DNA of 64,000 nt from Polaribacter huanghezhanensis (GTDB taxonomy: Bacteria > Bacteroidota > Bacteroidia > Flavobacteriales > Flavobacteriaceae). Numbering within the stretch: the first letter of the stretch is position 1; every line of letters begins with the position of its first letter. Below are positions 17,906 to 27,826 of the stretch, one piece after another. The translations under genes were made by a program, and so were the position numbers. The stretch spans positions 2,370,501 to 2,434,500 of the forward strand of contig NZ_CP128595.1 in the NCBI RefSeq assembly GCF_030444335.1, written 5' to 3'. The notes under the pieces were generated by a model, which was given only the letters and a program-made list of their open reading frames with translations, made no database searches and was not told the DNA's origin.

Positions 17906-18952
17906 TTATAATGCTTTTAGCATAATGTTGCTTTTAGCAACAGTCTCTTCCCATTCTTTTTCCGGATTACTTTCTTTTGTAATTCCGCCGCCAACATAAA
18001 TCTCTGCATTGTTATTTATAATTTCCATACATCTTAAGTTTACAAATAAATGTGAATTTTTATTTGTATTGATGTTCAATTCACCTAAAAAACCTGTGTA
18101 ATAAGAACGATTGTAATTCTCATTTTCTAAAATAAATTGTTTCGCTTTTTCTTTTGGCAAACCACAAACCGCCGGAGTTGGATGCAATAAATTTACCAAA
18201 GAAAACAATCCTTCTTTGGTTAAATCTCCTTTTATTTCTGTTCTTAAATGCAATAACGAACCTGCTTTTACAGTTTCAGTTTTTAATTGTTTTAAGTTCG
18301 TTGAAAACGACGAGAGCTTGTTTAAAATATAATCTGTAACAATTTGTTGCTCTTCAATCTCTTTAGGATTCCAACTTACTTTCTCACCCTTTTTATATAC
18401 TTGCGTTCCGGCTAAAGACATGGTTTTAAAGCTATTTTTTTCTACTTCTAACAAGGTTTCTGGAGTTGCTCCAAACCACAAACCAACTTGCGGATGAAAC
18501 CAAACATACACAAAAGCATTTGGATATAATTGCAGTAAGTTACTATAAATCTCCTCTACTTCTACTCCATTTAATGCAACAATTTCTTTTCTAGAAATAA
18601 CCACTTTTTTAAAATCATTTTTGTTGATGGCATCAAGTGCTTTTTGCACAATGTTAATATGTGTTGCTTTTGATGCATTATTGAAATATGATTTTTCCTT
18701 AAAATGAAGTTGCTCCTTTGTAAAGGAATCACTTATAAATTCTGATGCATCCAACGGAAAAAAAATCGTTTTTTCGGATGCATTAAAAGGTGCAAAAACA
18801 AAACCAGCTTGTGTAAAATCTGAAGCAATTTTGTGTAAAGTTGCCTCCTTTTGAAAAATTCCAAAAATGGTTGCATCATTGGGTTTGTTGTACGCAACAA
18901 ATGGCACCTTGTTTTTATATGCTTCTTTTATTTTATTTAAAAGTAAATTCAA
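17906..18952 (-). CDS. menF: Isochorismate synthase
   Basis: The 348-residue chorismate-utilising enzyme has the C-terminal core signatures KVVISRKEIV, VWFGATPE (here GLWFGATPETLLEVE), SLAGTQ and the final YVGGGITKESNPEKEWEE. It lacks a glutamine amidotransferase partner gene, favouring isochorismate over anthranilate or aminodeoxychorismate synthesis, hence menaquinone. The start is TTG overlapping the upstream hydrolase stop (TTGA), implying translational coupling with the hydrolase and thioesterase. Confidence 0.85.
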   Translation of the reverse strand: MNLLLNKIKEAYKNKVPFVAYNKPNDATIFGIFQKEATLHKIASDFTQAGFVFAPFNASEKTIFFPLDASEFISDSFTKEQLHFKEKSYFNNASKATHINIVQKALDAINKNDFKKVVISRKEIVALNGVEVEEIYSNLLQLYPNAFVYVWFHPQVGLWFGATPETLLEVEKNSFKTMSLAGTQVYKKGEKVSWNPKEIEEQQIVTDYILNKLSSFSTNLKQLKTETVKAGSLLHLRTEIKGDLTKEGLFSLVNLLHPTPAVCGLPKEKAKQFILENENYNRSYYTGFLGELNINTNKNSHLFVNLRCMEIINNNAEIYVGGGITKESNPEKEWEETVAKSNIMLKAL

Positions 18953-19806
18953 TTGACTTGTTTTAAGATTTCTTCTTTTATCAGTTCAAACTGTGTCCAA
19001 ACTAAAGCATGTCCAGTTTCCGGAATCGTTATCAATTTAAATTGCTTTGCAGGAAATTGTTGTTGCAAAAATAACGAATTTTCGTATGGAACAATTCCGT
19101 CATCATTTCCTTGAATACAAATAATTTGTGATGGGTTTGTTGTCCAATTATTTTCAATTTTTCGCAATTCAGATTTGTGTGTCCTTTTTTCTTCTGATGC
19201 CGATTGCCATATTGCAGGAACCAACCAGCGCGTTGCTTTCCATTTGTAAAAATTCAACATAAAAGGCATTGGTTCTACTTTGCTATACACTGCCGGAGCA
19301 ATTAATACAATACTTTTGTATTTTTCTTTTACTGCTAAAGCAATCGGTCCGCCATAAGAATATCCAACAATAATGGTTTTTGTTTTCTTTAAATTTTTAA
19401 GAACATCATGGAGTATTTCTACTTCAAAAGAGATTAATTTTTGAACGGTATTTTTATCCTTATAATTATACCCTATTCTATCATACGAAATCATATTTGC
19501 TTTTGTATTTAGCAAAGAATCTGCCAAATATTTTTTAAAATCTAATAAAGATCCTGGCGCTCCGTGCACAAATACCAATGTTGTTTTAGAAGTGTCAATT
19601 TCTTTTTGCATCGATACAACTCTGTACTCAAATCCTTTGTATGTATTTGTTGTTAATAGTGGTTTATGAAAGCTTTCTGCAAATTCTTCAATAACTTCTT
19701 CATTCGATTTTGGTGAAGAAAAATTGACAAATAAGAAGTACAAAACAAGGAATAAAACAACTATAATTGCACTTACAATTTTTAAAATTTTCTTTAGTCG
19801 TTTCAT
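18949..19806 (-). CDS. Membrane-anchored alpha/beta hydrolase
   Basis: The protein has 285 residues from the ATG at 19806, which lies just after the thioesterase stop; the longer frame would overlap that gene. An N-terminal membrane helix (VSAIIVVLFLVLYFLFVNF) precedes an alpha/beta hydrolase domain with HGAPGS (oxyanion), GYSYGG (nucleophile Ser) and ETGHALVW (His). It sits between a hotdog thioesterase and menF, but it lacks MenH-specific features that I recognise, so its substrate is open. Confidence 0.82.
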   Translation of the reverse strand: MKRLKKILKIVSAIIVVLFLVLYFLFVNFSSPKSNEEVIEEFAESFHKPLLTTNTYKGFEYRVVSMQKEIDTSKTTLVFVHGAPGSLLDFKKYLADSLLNTKANMISYDRIGYNYKDKNTVQKLISFEVEILHDVLKNLKKTKTIIVGYSYGGPIALAVKEKYKSIVLIAPAVYSKVEPMPFMLNFYKWKATRWLVPAIWQSASEEKRTHKSELRKIENNWTTNPSQIICIQGNDDGIVPYENSLFLQQQFPAKQFKLITIPETGHALVWTQFELIKEEILKQVN

Positions 19807-19810
19807 ACAC

Positions 19811-20230
19811 TTATTTCTTCTCCAAAATAATATTTGTGAGTTTACAAAGAGATACAAGTTCGTTTTTTTCATTCACAATTCTTATTTCCCATAAATGTGT
19901 AGTTCTTCCTTTATGTATCATTTTTGCGGTCGCGGTTACCACTCCGTCTTTTACACTTTTTAAATGATTTGCGCTTATTTCTATCCCTTTAACAAGGTAT
20001 TTATTTGTATCAACAAAGTAAGCCGAAGCCGAGCTACCAACACTTTCTGCCAATGCAACCGATGCTCCTCCATGTAAAATTCCATAAGGTTGATGTACTA
20101 TAGAATTTACAGGCATTGATGCTACTAAATAATCCTCACCAATATCAGTAAAACGAATTGCTAAAGTTTCCATTAATGTGTTTTCACACATTTTATTAAA
20201 TCTATTTAAGATTGCTTCTTTGTCTAACAT
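19811..20230 (-). CDS. Hotdog-fold acyl-CoA thioesterase (PaaI/DHNA-CoA hydrolase-like)
   Basis: The 139-residue thioesterase carries the PaaI signature HGGASVALAESVGS at about residues 53-66. Because it is first in a run with menF, a role as 1,4-dihydroxy-2-naphthoyl-CoA hydrolase in menaquinone synthesis is plausible. That is context-based inference. The downstream hydrolase starts four bases after its stop. Confidence 0.82.
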   Translation of the reverse strand: MLDKEAILNRFNKMCENTLMETLAIRFTDIGEDYLVASMPVNSIVHQPYGILHGGASVALAESVGSSASAYFVDTNKYLVKGIEISANHLKSVKDGVVTATAKMIHKGRTTHLWEIRIVNEKNELVSLCKLTNIILEKK

Positions 20231-20269
20231 TCTAATGAATTTAATGGTAAAAATACATATAATTTATTG

Positions 20270-20277
20270 TATTTTTG
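20270..20277 (+). promoter_or_regulatory. -7 promoter element that decides the start of the downstream gene
   Basis: TATTTTTG matches TAnnTTTG. It overlaps the region that a longer TTG-initiated frame would code, so translation should begin at the ATG at 20303, 25 nt downstream. Confidence 0.55.
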
Positions 20278-20302
20278 TTGCCGTTACTACAAGATAATTT
20301 CA

Positions 20303-20785
20303 ATGTATAAAGTACGCATCATATTAGATACCAAAAAAGATGTAATTAGAACAATTACGGTTAATAATACTATTAACTTAGAAGAATTACATTTTTTAAT
20401 TGCAAAATCTTTTGGATTTAATGGTCAAGAAATGGCTTCTTTTTACAGAACCGATGACGAATGGAATCAAGGAGAAGAAATTCCGTTGTTTAACATGTCT
20501 GAGTTTGGCGACGAAATCTCTATGAGTTCTTGTCTCTTAAATGAAACATTACCTAATGTTTATGATAAGTTGATTTATGTGTACGATTTCTTTAGCATGT
20601 GGACTTTCTATGTAGAAGTTATTGCAATTTCAAAAAAAGAAATAGACGGAACTAAAATTATTATGTCTGTTGGAGAGATACCTGATGAAGCTCCAGAAAA
20701 AGAATTTGTTGCAGAAAAATCGGACGATGAATTTTCTGATGACGAATTTGATTCTTTTGAAGATTACGATTTTGATAATTATTAA
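20303..20785 (+). CDS. pRiA4b ORF-3-like / IS1096 TnpR-like domain protein
   Basis: The 160-residue protein begins MYKVRIILDTKKDVIRTI, typical of the pRiA4b ORF-3-like domain, and continues with LEELHFLIAKSFGF and YVYDFFSMWTFYVEV. The C-terminal 30 residues are strongly acidic (DDEFSDDEFDSFEDYDFDNY). Despite the name, Bacteroidota members are chromosomal housekeeping genes with unknown function, and no transposon is nearby. Start chosen at ATG 20303 because a promoter box covers the upstream TTG. Confidence 0.8.
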   Translation: MYKVRIILDTKKDVIRTITVNNTINLEELHFLIAKSFGFNGQEMASFYRTDDEWNQGEEIPLFNMSEFGDEISMSSCLLNETLPNVYDKLIYVYDFFSMWTFYVEVIAISKKEIDGTKIIMSVGEIPDEAPEKEFVAEKSDDEFSDDEFDSFEDYDFDNY

Positions 20786-20880
20786 ACGATCCTTTTTTCT
20801 TCTTTTTAAAAATCTACAAATAATAGTAACATTTCCGTAACTTGTTCGTCGTATAACCATAATCGACTAAAACAATTTCT

Positions 20881-21780
20881 TTGGAAACAATCTTATCTCT
20901 TAAAAATTTAGACAAAAAATTTGGTCCTGTACATGCTGTAAACAATCTTTCTTTCGATATTCAAAAAGGAAATGTCTACGGAATTTTAGGTCCAAACGGA
21001 AGTGGAAAATCTACCACTTTAGGAATCATATTAAATGTTGTAAACAGAACTTCGGGTGAATTTAGCTGGTTTGATGGCAAATTATCTACACACGAAGCCT
21101 TGAAAAAAGTGGGAGCTATTATTGAGCGACCAAACTTTTACCCATACATGACAGCAACTCAAAATTTAAAATTGATTTGTAAAATTAAAGGTGTTTCGTA
21201 TGACAATATTGATGAAAAATTAAAAACTGTTAATCTGTACGAACGTAGAGATAGTAAGTTTAGAACATTTTCTTTAGGAATGAAACAGCGTTTGGCAATT
21301 GCTTCTGCATTGTTAAACAATCCTGAAATTTTAATTTTAGACGAACCTACAAATGGTTTAGATCCGCAAGGGATTCACGAAATTAGAAAAATCATCAAAG
21401 ATATTGCTAAAAACGGAACCACCATTTTATTGGCTTCTCACTTATTAGACGAAGTAGAAAAAGTATGTAGTCATGTGGTTGTGATTAGAAAAGGAATCAA
21501 ATTATATGCTGGTAGAGTTGATGAAATGACGGCTTCAAAAGGATTGTTTGAACTTAAAGTTGATAGCAATGAAGAACAACTTATCGAATTGTTAGAAAAT
21601 CATGCTTCAATAAATACCGTAAAAAAAGAAGACGAAATTATCATTGCAGCCTTAAAAGACGAAATGACTGCTTCAGAAATGAACGCTTATTTATTTGGCA
21701 AAGGAATTACGTTGTCGCATTTGCTAAAACGCAAACCAAGTTTAGAGCAACAATTCTTATCGTTAACAAACAACAATTAA
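20881..21780 (+). CDS. ABC transporter ATP-binding protein (ABC-2 type)
   Basis: The 299-residue ATPase has Walker A GPNGSGKST near 38-46, signature FSLGMKQR near 131-138 and Walker B ILILDEPTNGLDPQG. Its C-terminal extension of about 80 residues is typical of drug/bacitracin-type exporters. The start is TTG. It pairs with the permease at 21859, separated by one arm of the dispersed repeat. Confidence 0.88.
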   Translation: METILSLKNLDKKFGPVHAVNNLSFDIQKGNVYGILGPNGSGKSTTLGIILNVVNRTSGEFSWFDGKLSTHEALKKVGAIIERPNFYPYMTATQNLKLICKIKGVSYDNIDEKLKTVNLYERRDSKFRTFSLGMKQRLAIASALLNNPEILILDEPTNGLDPQGIHEIRKIIKDIAKNGTTILLASHLLDEVEKVCSHVVVIRKGIKLYAGRVDEMTASKGLFELKVDSNEEQLIELLENHASINTVKKEDEIIIAALKDEMTASEMNAYLFGKGITLSHLLKRKPSLEQQFLSLTNNN

Positions 21781-21809
21781 TCAACTGAATGTTAGTTCGA
21801 AATGTCATC

Positions 21810-21825
21810 TCGAGCGGAGTCGAGA
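21810..21825. repeat. Dispersed inverted repeat, copy 2 (single arm)
   Basis: TCGAGCGGAGTCGAGA matches the arms of the elements at 2086, 44160 and 62041. Only one arm is present here, in the 78-nt gap between the ABC ATPase and permease genes. Confidence 0.75.
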
Positions 21826-21858
21826 GGCGAGAACAAGTTCATAAAAATATAAAACACC

Positions 21859-22704
21859 ATGTTTAGATTACTAAATATAGAATTTCATAAATTAAAACAC
21901 AACAGAGCAAGTAAAGTACTGTCTATTATTTACTTTGGCTTATTAACTTCAATCGCATTAATTGCTGCCATTAAATTTGATATTGGTCCTGTTAAGTTCC
22001 ATTTAGCAGATCAAGGAATTTTTAATTTTCCATACATCTGGCATTTTAATACGTACATGGCATCCATTTTTAAATTCTTTTTATTGTTGGTCATTGTGTC
22101 TATGATGGCAAACGAATACAGCAATAAAACCTTAAAACAAAATTTGATTGATGGCTTGAGTAAAAAAGAATTTATTCTTTCAAAATTTTATACGGTACTC
22201 GTTTTTGCTGCAGTTTCTACGCTTTTTGTCTTTGTAACTTCTTTGATTTTAGGTTTTATTTATTCAGATTATAATGAGTTTTCCATCATTTTTTCAGATT
22301 TAGAATATTTGTTAGCCTTTTTTATCAAATTGGTTGGATTTTTCTCTTTCGGTTTGTTCTTAGGAATTTTAGTAAAACGTTCTGCTTTTGCTGTTGGCGC
22401 AATGATAGTTTGGCTGATTGTTGAAAGCATGTTTAAAGGATATTTATTCTACTCTTTTAGAGGCGAAGAAAACACTTCAGAACATGTAAATAGTGTGATG
22501 CAATTCTTGCCACTAGAAGCAATGTCTAATTTGATTAAAGAGCCATTTACAAGACTTGGAGCAGTAAAATCTGTTGCAAACCAAATTGGAGAACAAATAA
22601 CCAAAGATTTTTCAGTACAGTTTACAGATATTATTATCGTTTCTGTTTGGACAGCAATCTTTATATACCTGTCATATGCCTTGTTAAAAAAGAGAGATTT
22701 ATAA
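21859..22704 (+). CDS. ABC-2 type transporter permease
   Basis: The 281-residue membrane protein has about six hydrophobic helices (first at about 22-40, last near 258-275) and a large loop after the first helix, as in ABC-2 permeases of the bacitracin/lantibiotic or gliding-type exporters. It is the expected partner of the preceding ATPase. Substrate unknown. Confidence 0.82.
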   Translation: MFRLLNIEFHKLKHNRASKVLSIIYFGLLTSIALIAAIKFDIGPVKFHLADQGIFNFPYIWHFNTYMASIFKFFLLLVIVSMMANEYSNKTLKQNLIDGLSKKEFILSKFYTVLVFAAVSTLFVFVTSLILGFIYSDYNEFSIIFSDLEYLLAFFIKLVGFFSFGLFLGILVKRSAFAVGAMIVWLIVESMFKGYLFYSFRGEENTSEHVNSVMQFLPLEAMSNLIKEPFTRLGAVKSVANQIGEQITKDFSVQFTDIIIVSVWTAIFIYLSYALLKKRDL

Positions 22705-22715
22705 TACTTTTCTAG

Positions 22716-22723
22716 TATATTTG
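22716..22723 (+). promoter_or_regulatory. -7 promoter element for the T9SS-sorted protein
   Basis: TATATTTG fits TAnnTTTG, 23 nt before the ATG at 22747 and just after the ABC-2 permease stop. Confidence 0.5.
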
Positions 22724-22746
22724 ACGTTCGGATAAAAACCCGTCAA

Positions 22747-25638
22747 ATGAGAAGATTATTAAGTGTATTTATAGTTCTATTTACCTTAACAGCGTACGGA
22801 CAAAAAGAAGCAAATTATTGGTATTTTGGTCAAAATGCTGGGTTAGACTTTACCTCGGGGTCTCCAGTTGCTTTACAAGATGGAAAATTGAGCACACTTG
22901 AAGGTTGTTCTACAATTTCTGATAAAGACGGAAAATTATTATTTTATTCTGATGGAACAACTGTTTATGACAGTTCTCATCAAATAATGAAATATACAAA
23001 TGGAACCTTAGCTACAGATTTATATGGCGATCCTTCAAGTACACAATCTGCACTCGTTGTTCCAAATCCAACCGATCCAACTATTTACTACATTTTTACG
23101 GTACAAGCATACGGTGGCAACGGATTTAATTATTACACAATTGATATTTCTAAAAATGGTGGATTAGGAGAAATTATCTCCGGACCTGTAAATTTATCAG
23201 ACGGAAAAAAAGGTAGTTGGTCAGAGAAAGTCACTGCAGTTCAAGGTGCTGGATGTAATACCATTTGGATTTTATCAACTGTAAACAATCAATTTTACGC
23301 ATATAAAATTGATGGAAATGGTGTTGATACTGCAAATCCAGTAATCAGTACAACTAATTATTCATTAAGAGATAGAAGAGGGTATTTAAAAGTTTCTCCT
23401 GACGGAAAAAAGATTGCCCTTGCAGATTTTACTTATAACAACAACATTAGTAACGGAAATTTAATTTTATATGATTTTGATACTTCTAATGGTTCAGTTG
23501 GAAATACAGCTACGGTTTTAGCAAATGCAGCAAATGATGGAGCGCATTACGGAGTAGAATTTTCTCAATCTTCTTCTAAATTATATGCCTCTACATTTGA
23601 TGGCACAAACAATAAAGTGTATCAATTCGATTTAACTCAAGCTAATATTAAAACGACAAAAAACTTAATTCATTCTCAGATTGGGTATCGTGGTGCATTA
23701 CAATTAGGGCCAGACGGAAAAATTTACGCCGCCGTTTCTGTAAATTATAATATCGGAACACAATTTTTAGATGTGATCGAAAACCCTGATGATGATGCTT
23801 CAAATATTACTTACACAGAAGACAAAATTGACTTAGGTCCTGGAATAGCAACTCAAGGCTTGCCTCCGTTTATTCAATCGTTCTTTTCTCCTGTAAAAAT
23901 ATTGGATAGTGATACTAAAACAATAGACTTAACTACTGGAACACATCAAGTTTGTATTGGAGATTCTTTTAGTTTTGAGCCTGAATTAAACGGTGTTGCC
24001 GGATCAACATATACATGGACAAAAACTGGAGATCCAACTGTAAATGTAGACACCAGAAAAATAACAATTAACAATACGAATTACGGCTCTGGAACGTATA
24101 ATTTAGAAATGATTATTAATGATGGTTGTGGAAGAGTCAAAAAATACAACGGTTCTGTAGAAATTTTATTTGTCCCGAAACCAACCACTACAGCGATTCC
24201 TGTGTATGAACAATGTGATATTGATTCGAATCCAATAGACGGGATTACTTCTTTTAATTTAGAATCTAAAGAAGCAGAACTGACAAATAATACCGCTGGA
24301 ATTTCTGTTACTTTTTACGAAACTACAGATGTTAATTTCACATCACCAATTACCAATAAAGTGGGTTACAGAAATACAGTATCTACAAATACTGGAAATC
24401 ATAAGTTAGTGGTAAGATTAACAAATAACACTACTGGTTGTTATGATGATGGCGAATTAGAATTAAAAGTAAATGCAACCGCTTTAAATACGTATCCAGA
24501 CTTGTATGTATGTGAAATTGATTTGAATGCAGCTGTTCCTGGCTCAAGAAACAGCACAGGTTCTGGAAATGCTTTTTATGATTTTGATATTAAAACAGCC
24601 GATATCATTGCTAATTCTGGTGGAGCATTTTCTAGCACAACACATAATTTTGAATATTACAGAACTGCAAATGACGCATCTTTACAAACCAATCAAATGG
24701 TTGCGCCCTATGAAGATGATTTGTTTACAAACAACGCTGATGTTTTTGTGCGTATTTCTACAAAAGGTGCTAATGCGTGTTCTGGAATTGGTCAATTTAA
24801 AATATTTGTAAATACACGCCCAATTCCGCAAGGAAACACAACTCCGATGTATTTATGTGTCAATAATCCTATTGACAATCCGCAGCAAATAACAATTGAT
24901 TTAGATGGAAACACAGGAAACCCAACTGACACATATCAATGGTTTTTAAACGGAAATATAATTACGGGTGCAACCAATGCAATCCACAAAGCAAATGTGC
25001 AAGGAACTTATAAAGTAGAAGCTTACAGAGCATATCAAAACGATATTAATGACACAACTGATGATACTTCGTGTACTGGTTATAATACATTTACAGTACT
25101 TGAATCTAACAAAGCTTTGATTCTTTCTACAGATTTAATTGACGACCAAGACAATCCTGATGCAAATATATTAACAGTTACTATTTCTGGAATTGGGGAG
25201 TACGAATATGCTTTAAACAGTACCCGTTTAGCAGACTTTACAAAAGGAACTGAGAATTTAACCTTTACTTTTAAAGATGTAAAACCAGGATTAAATACTG
25301 TGTATATTCGAGATGTAAATGGTTGTGGAACTGTAAACAGTCAAAAATTATCTTTTCTTTTTTTTCAACGACATTTTTCTCCAAATAATGATGGAATTTA
25401 TGATACTTGGAAAATTTTAGGAACCAACAATGCCTTTTACAAATCTGCCAGAGTAGAAATTTTTAATCGATACGGAAAAGTGGTTGCGATAATTACAGAT
25501 AAAAATGGAAACGGTTGGGACGGAACGTACAACGGAAATAAATTACCATCAAACGATTATTGGTTCAATGCCGTTTTAGAAGATATAAATGGTACTATTA
25601 GAAAGGAAACTGGACATTTTAGTTTGCTTAGAAAATAA
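22747..25638 (+). CDS. T9SS type B sorting-domain surface protein
   Basis: The 963-residue exported protein has signal peptide MRRLLSVFIVLFTLTAYG. A beta-propeller-like region (about 25-380) carries repeated YDFD/YTID and SPDGKKIA elements. Several Ig/PKD-like modules follow (to about 860). The C-terminal gliding motility-associated domain contains HFSPNNDGIYDTW, VEIFNRYGKVV, GNGWDGTYNG and DYWFNAVLED. Such a tail directs secretion through the type IX system and surface attachment. The ligand is unknown; it is probably an adhesin or matrix component. Confidence 0.88.
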   Translation: MRRLLSVFIVLFTLTAYGQKEANYWYFGQNAGLDFTSGSPVALQDGKLSTLEGCSTISDKDGKLLFYSDGTTVYDSSHQIMKYTNGTLATDLYGDPSSTQSALVVPNPTDPTIYYIFTVQAYGGNGFNYYTIDISKNGGLGEIISGPVNLSDGKKGSWSEKVTAVQGAGCNTIWILSTVNNQFYAYKIDGNGVDTANPVISTTNYSLRDRRGYLKVSPDGKKIALADFTYNNNISNGNLILYDFDTSNGSVGNTATVLANAANDGAHYGVEFSQSSSKLYASTFDGTNNKVYQFDLTQANIKTTKNLIHSQIGYRGALQLGPDGKIYAAVSVNYNIGTQFLDVIENPDDDASNITYTEDKIDLGPGIATQGLPPFIQSFFSPVKILDSDTKTIDLTTGTHQVCIGDSFSFEPELNGVAGSTYTWTKTGDPTVNVDTRKITINNTNYGSGTYNLEMIINDGCGRVKKYNGSVEILFVPKPTTTAIPVYEQCDIDSNPIDGITSFNLESKEAELTNNTAGISVTFYETTDVNFTSPITNKVGYRNTVSTNTGNHKLVVRLTNNTTGCYDDGELELKVNATALNTYPDLYVCEIDLNAAVPGSRNSTGSGNAFYDFDIKTADIIANSGGAFSSTTHNFEYYRTANDASLQTNQMVAPYEDDLFTNNADVFVRISTKGANACSGIGQFKIFVNTRPIPQGNTTPMYLCVNNPIDNPQQITIDLDGNTGNPTDTYQWFLNGNIITGATNAIHKANVQGTYKVEAYRAYQNDINDTTDDTSCTGYNTFTVLESNKALILSTDLIDDQDNPDANILTVTISGIGEYEYALNSTRLADFTKGTENLTFTFKDVKPGLNTVYIRDVNGCGTVNSQKLSFLFFQRHFSPNNDGIYDTWKILGTNNAFYKSARVEIFNRYGKVVAIITDKNGNGWDGTYNGNKLPSNDYWFNAVLEDINGTIRKETGHFSLLRK

Positions 25639-25753
25639 GTCTAGAAGTAACATTTGAATTTGTAGCAAAACCAATATCAAATCCTTTTTTATCTCAGTAA
25701 AAGTTTCCAATTAAAATAAGTGCAACTTCTTTTAAATTCCGTTTCTTAATTGG

Positions 25754-25761
25754 TATTTTTG
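25754..25761 (+). promoter_or_regulatory. TAnnTTTG box adjacent to the uvrB start
   Basis: TATTTTTG ends five bases before the uvrB ATG, the third example of this spacing in the window, compatible with a leaderless transcript. Confidence 0.4.
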
Positions 25762-25766
25762 TCTTT

Positions 25767-27755
25767 ATGGATTTTCAATTACATTCTAAATTTAAACCTA
25801 CCGGAGATCAACCAGAAGCCATCAAACAATTGACCGAAGGTCTTGTTGAAGGAGAAAAATACCAAACTTTATTAGGAGTTACCGGTTCTGGAAAAACGTT
25901 TACGGTTGCAAATGTTATTGAAAAGGTAAATCGACCAACCTTGGTGTTGGCACATAACAAAACGCTAGCAGCACAATTGTATTCTGAATTCAAACAGTTT
26001 TTTCCAGAAAATGCTGTGGAATATTTTGTTTCGTACTACGATTATTATCAACCAGAAGCATACATTCCTGTTACAGGAACCTATATCGAAAAAGATTTAT
26101 CTATCAACGATGACATAGAACGACTTAGAATTAGTACGTCTTCTTCCCTACTTTCAGGACGAAGAGATGTGTTGGTAGTTGCTTCGGTTTCTTGTTTATA
26201 CGGAATTGGAAATCCAGTGGAATTTAAAAAGAACGTGATTCCGATTCAAGTTGGACAACAAATCTCTAGAACAAAATTCTTGCATCAATTGGTAACAAGT
26301 TTGTATTCTAGAACCGAATTTGACATCAAAAGCGGAACGTTTAAAGTAAAAGGAGATGTCATTACCATTTATCCATCGTATGGAGATAATGGGTATCGTG
26401 TTCATTTTTTTGGTGATGAAATTGAAGAAATAGAATCCTTTGAAATTGAAAGTAATAAAGTCTTAGAAAAGTTTCAACAACTTACTATTTATCCTGCAAA
26501 TCTATTTGTAACCTCGCCAGACATCTTGCAAAACGCCATCCATATGATTCAAGAAGATATGGTAAAGCAAGTTGATTATTTTAAAGAAATTGGCAAACAT
26601 TTAGAGGCAAAACGCTTAAAAGAACGCACAGAATTCGATTTAGAAATGATTCGAGAATTGGGATATTGTTCTGGAATCGAAAATTATTCTCGTTATTTAG
26701 ACGGACGAGAAGCAGGAACAAGACCTTTCTGTTTGTTAGATTATTTTCCGGATGATTATTTAATGATTATTGACGAAAGTCACGTTACCATTCCGCAAAC
26801 ACACGCCATGTACGGCGGAGATAGAAGTAGAAAAGAAAATTTGGTAGAACACGGTTTTCGCTTGCCAGCCGCAATGGACAATCGTCCGTTGAAATTTGAA
26901 GAATTAGAAGCCATTCAAAATCAAGTAATTTATGTAAGTGCAACACCAGCAGATTACGAATTACAAAAAACAGAAGGAATTTTTGTTGAGCAAATTATTC
27001 GTCCAACAGGATTGTTAGATCCTGTCATTGAAGTACGCCCGAGTTTAAATCAGATTGATGATTTGATCGAAGAAATTCAAATTAGAGTTGAAAAAGACGA
27101 ACGAACTTTGGTAACAACTTTGACCAAAAGAATGGCAGAAGAATTGGCAAAATACTTAACTAGAATTCAAGTTCGTTGTCGTTATATTCATTCTGATGTG
27201 GACACACTAGAACGTGTAGAAATTATGCAAGATTTACGTAAAGGTTTGTTTGATGTATTGATTGGCGTCAACCTTTTAAGAGAAGGTTTGGATTTACCAG
27301 AAGTTTCTTTAGTTGCAATTTTAGATGCAGATAAAGAAGGTTTTTTACGTTCTCACAGATCGTTGACACAAACTATTGGTAGAGCTGCAAGAAATGTAAA
27401 CGGATTGGCAATTATGTACGCCGATAAAATGACAAACAGCATGCAAAAAACCATAGACGAAACCAACAGACGACGAGAAAAACAAATTGAATACAACACA
27501 ACAAATAATATTACGCCAACACAAATTACCAAAGCAATAGACAATTCGTTGACAAAAAGTGCGGTTTCATCTTTTCATTATGACAATGCAATTAACAAAG
27601 CTGCAGAAGCAGATTTAGAATACTTGCCAAAGCCAGAAATTGAAAAACGCATCAGAGAAACTCGTAAAAACATGGAATTGGCAGCAAAAGCGTTAGACTT
27701 CTTAACAGCAGCTCAATTTAGAGACGAAATTGAAGTCTTGAGAAAGCATTTGTAA
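25767..27755 (+). CDS. uvrB: Excinuclease ABC subunit B
   Basis: The 662-residue DNA-damage recognition helicase of nucleotide excision repair is complete. Walker A GVTGSGKTF is near 39-47, the beta-hairpin YYDYYQPEAYIP near 93-104, the DEAD-like box IIDESHVT near 335, helicase motif VI QTIGRAARN near 540, and the C-terminal UVR domain (EKRIRETRKNMELAAKALDF). It is the last core gene before the cassette array begins. Confidence 0.97.
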   Translation: MDFQLHSKFKPTGDQPEAIKQLTEGLVEGEKYQTLLGVTGSGKTFTVANVIEKVNRPTLVLAHNKTLAAQLYSEFKQFFPENAVEYFVSYYDYYQPEAYIPVTGTYIEKDLSINDDIERLRISTSSSLLSGRRDVLVVASVSCLYGIGNPVEFKKNVIPIQVGQQISRTKFLHQLVTSLYSRTEFDIKSGTFKVKGDVITIYPSYGDNGYRVHFFGDEIEEIESFEIESNKVLEKFQQLTIYPANLFVTSPDILQNAIHMIQEDMVKQVDYFKEIGKHLEAKRLKERTEFDLEMIRELGYCSGIENYSRYLDGREAGTRPFCLLDYFPDDYLMIIDESHVTIPQTHAMYGGDRSRKENLVEHGFRLPAAMDNRPLKFEELEAIQNQVIYVSATPADYELQKTEGIFVEQIIRPTGLLDPVIEVRPSLNQIDDLIEEIQIRVEKDERTLVTTLTKRMAEELAKYLTRIQVRCRYIHSDVDTLERVEIMQDLRKGLFDVLIGVNLLREGLDLPEVSLVAILDADKEGFLRSHRSLTQTIGRAARNVNGLAIMYADKMTNSMQKTIDETNRRREKQIEYNTTNNITPTQITKAIDNSLTKSAVSSFHYDNAINKAAEADLEYLPKPEIEKRIRETRKNMELAAKALDFLTAAQFRDEIEVLRKHL

Positions 27756-27826
27756 CAGATACTATTTACGTCTTTTTAAAAGTTTTTAGTATCTTTAACA
27801 TCACTTTAATAACATTCACAAAAAGT

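Noticed and set aside
20303..20785. Evidence of an IS1096 transposon from the TnpR-like domain name
   Set aside because: No transposase, inverted ends or duplications flank the gene; the domain name is historical.
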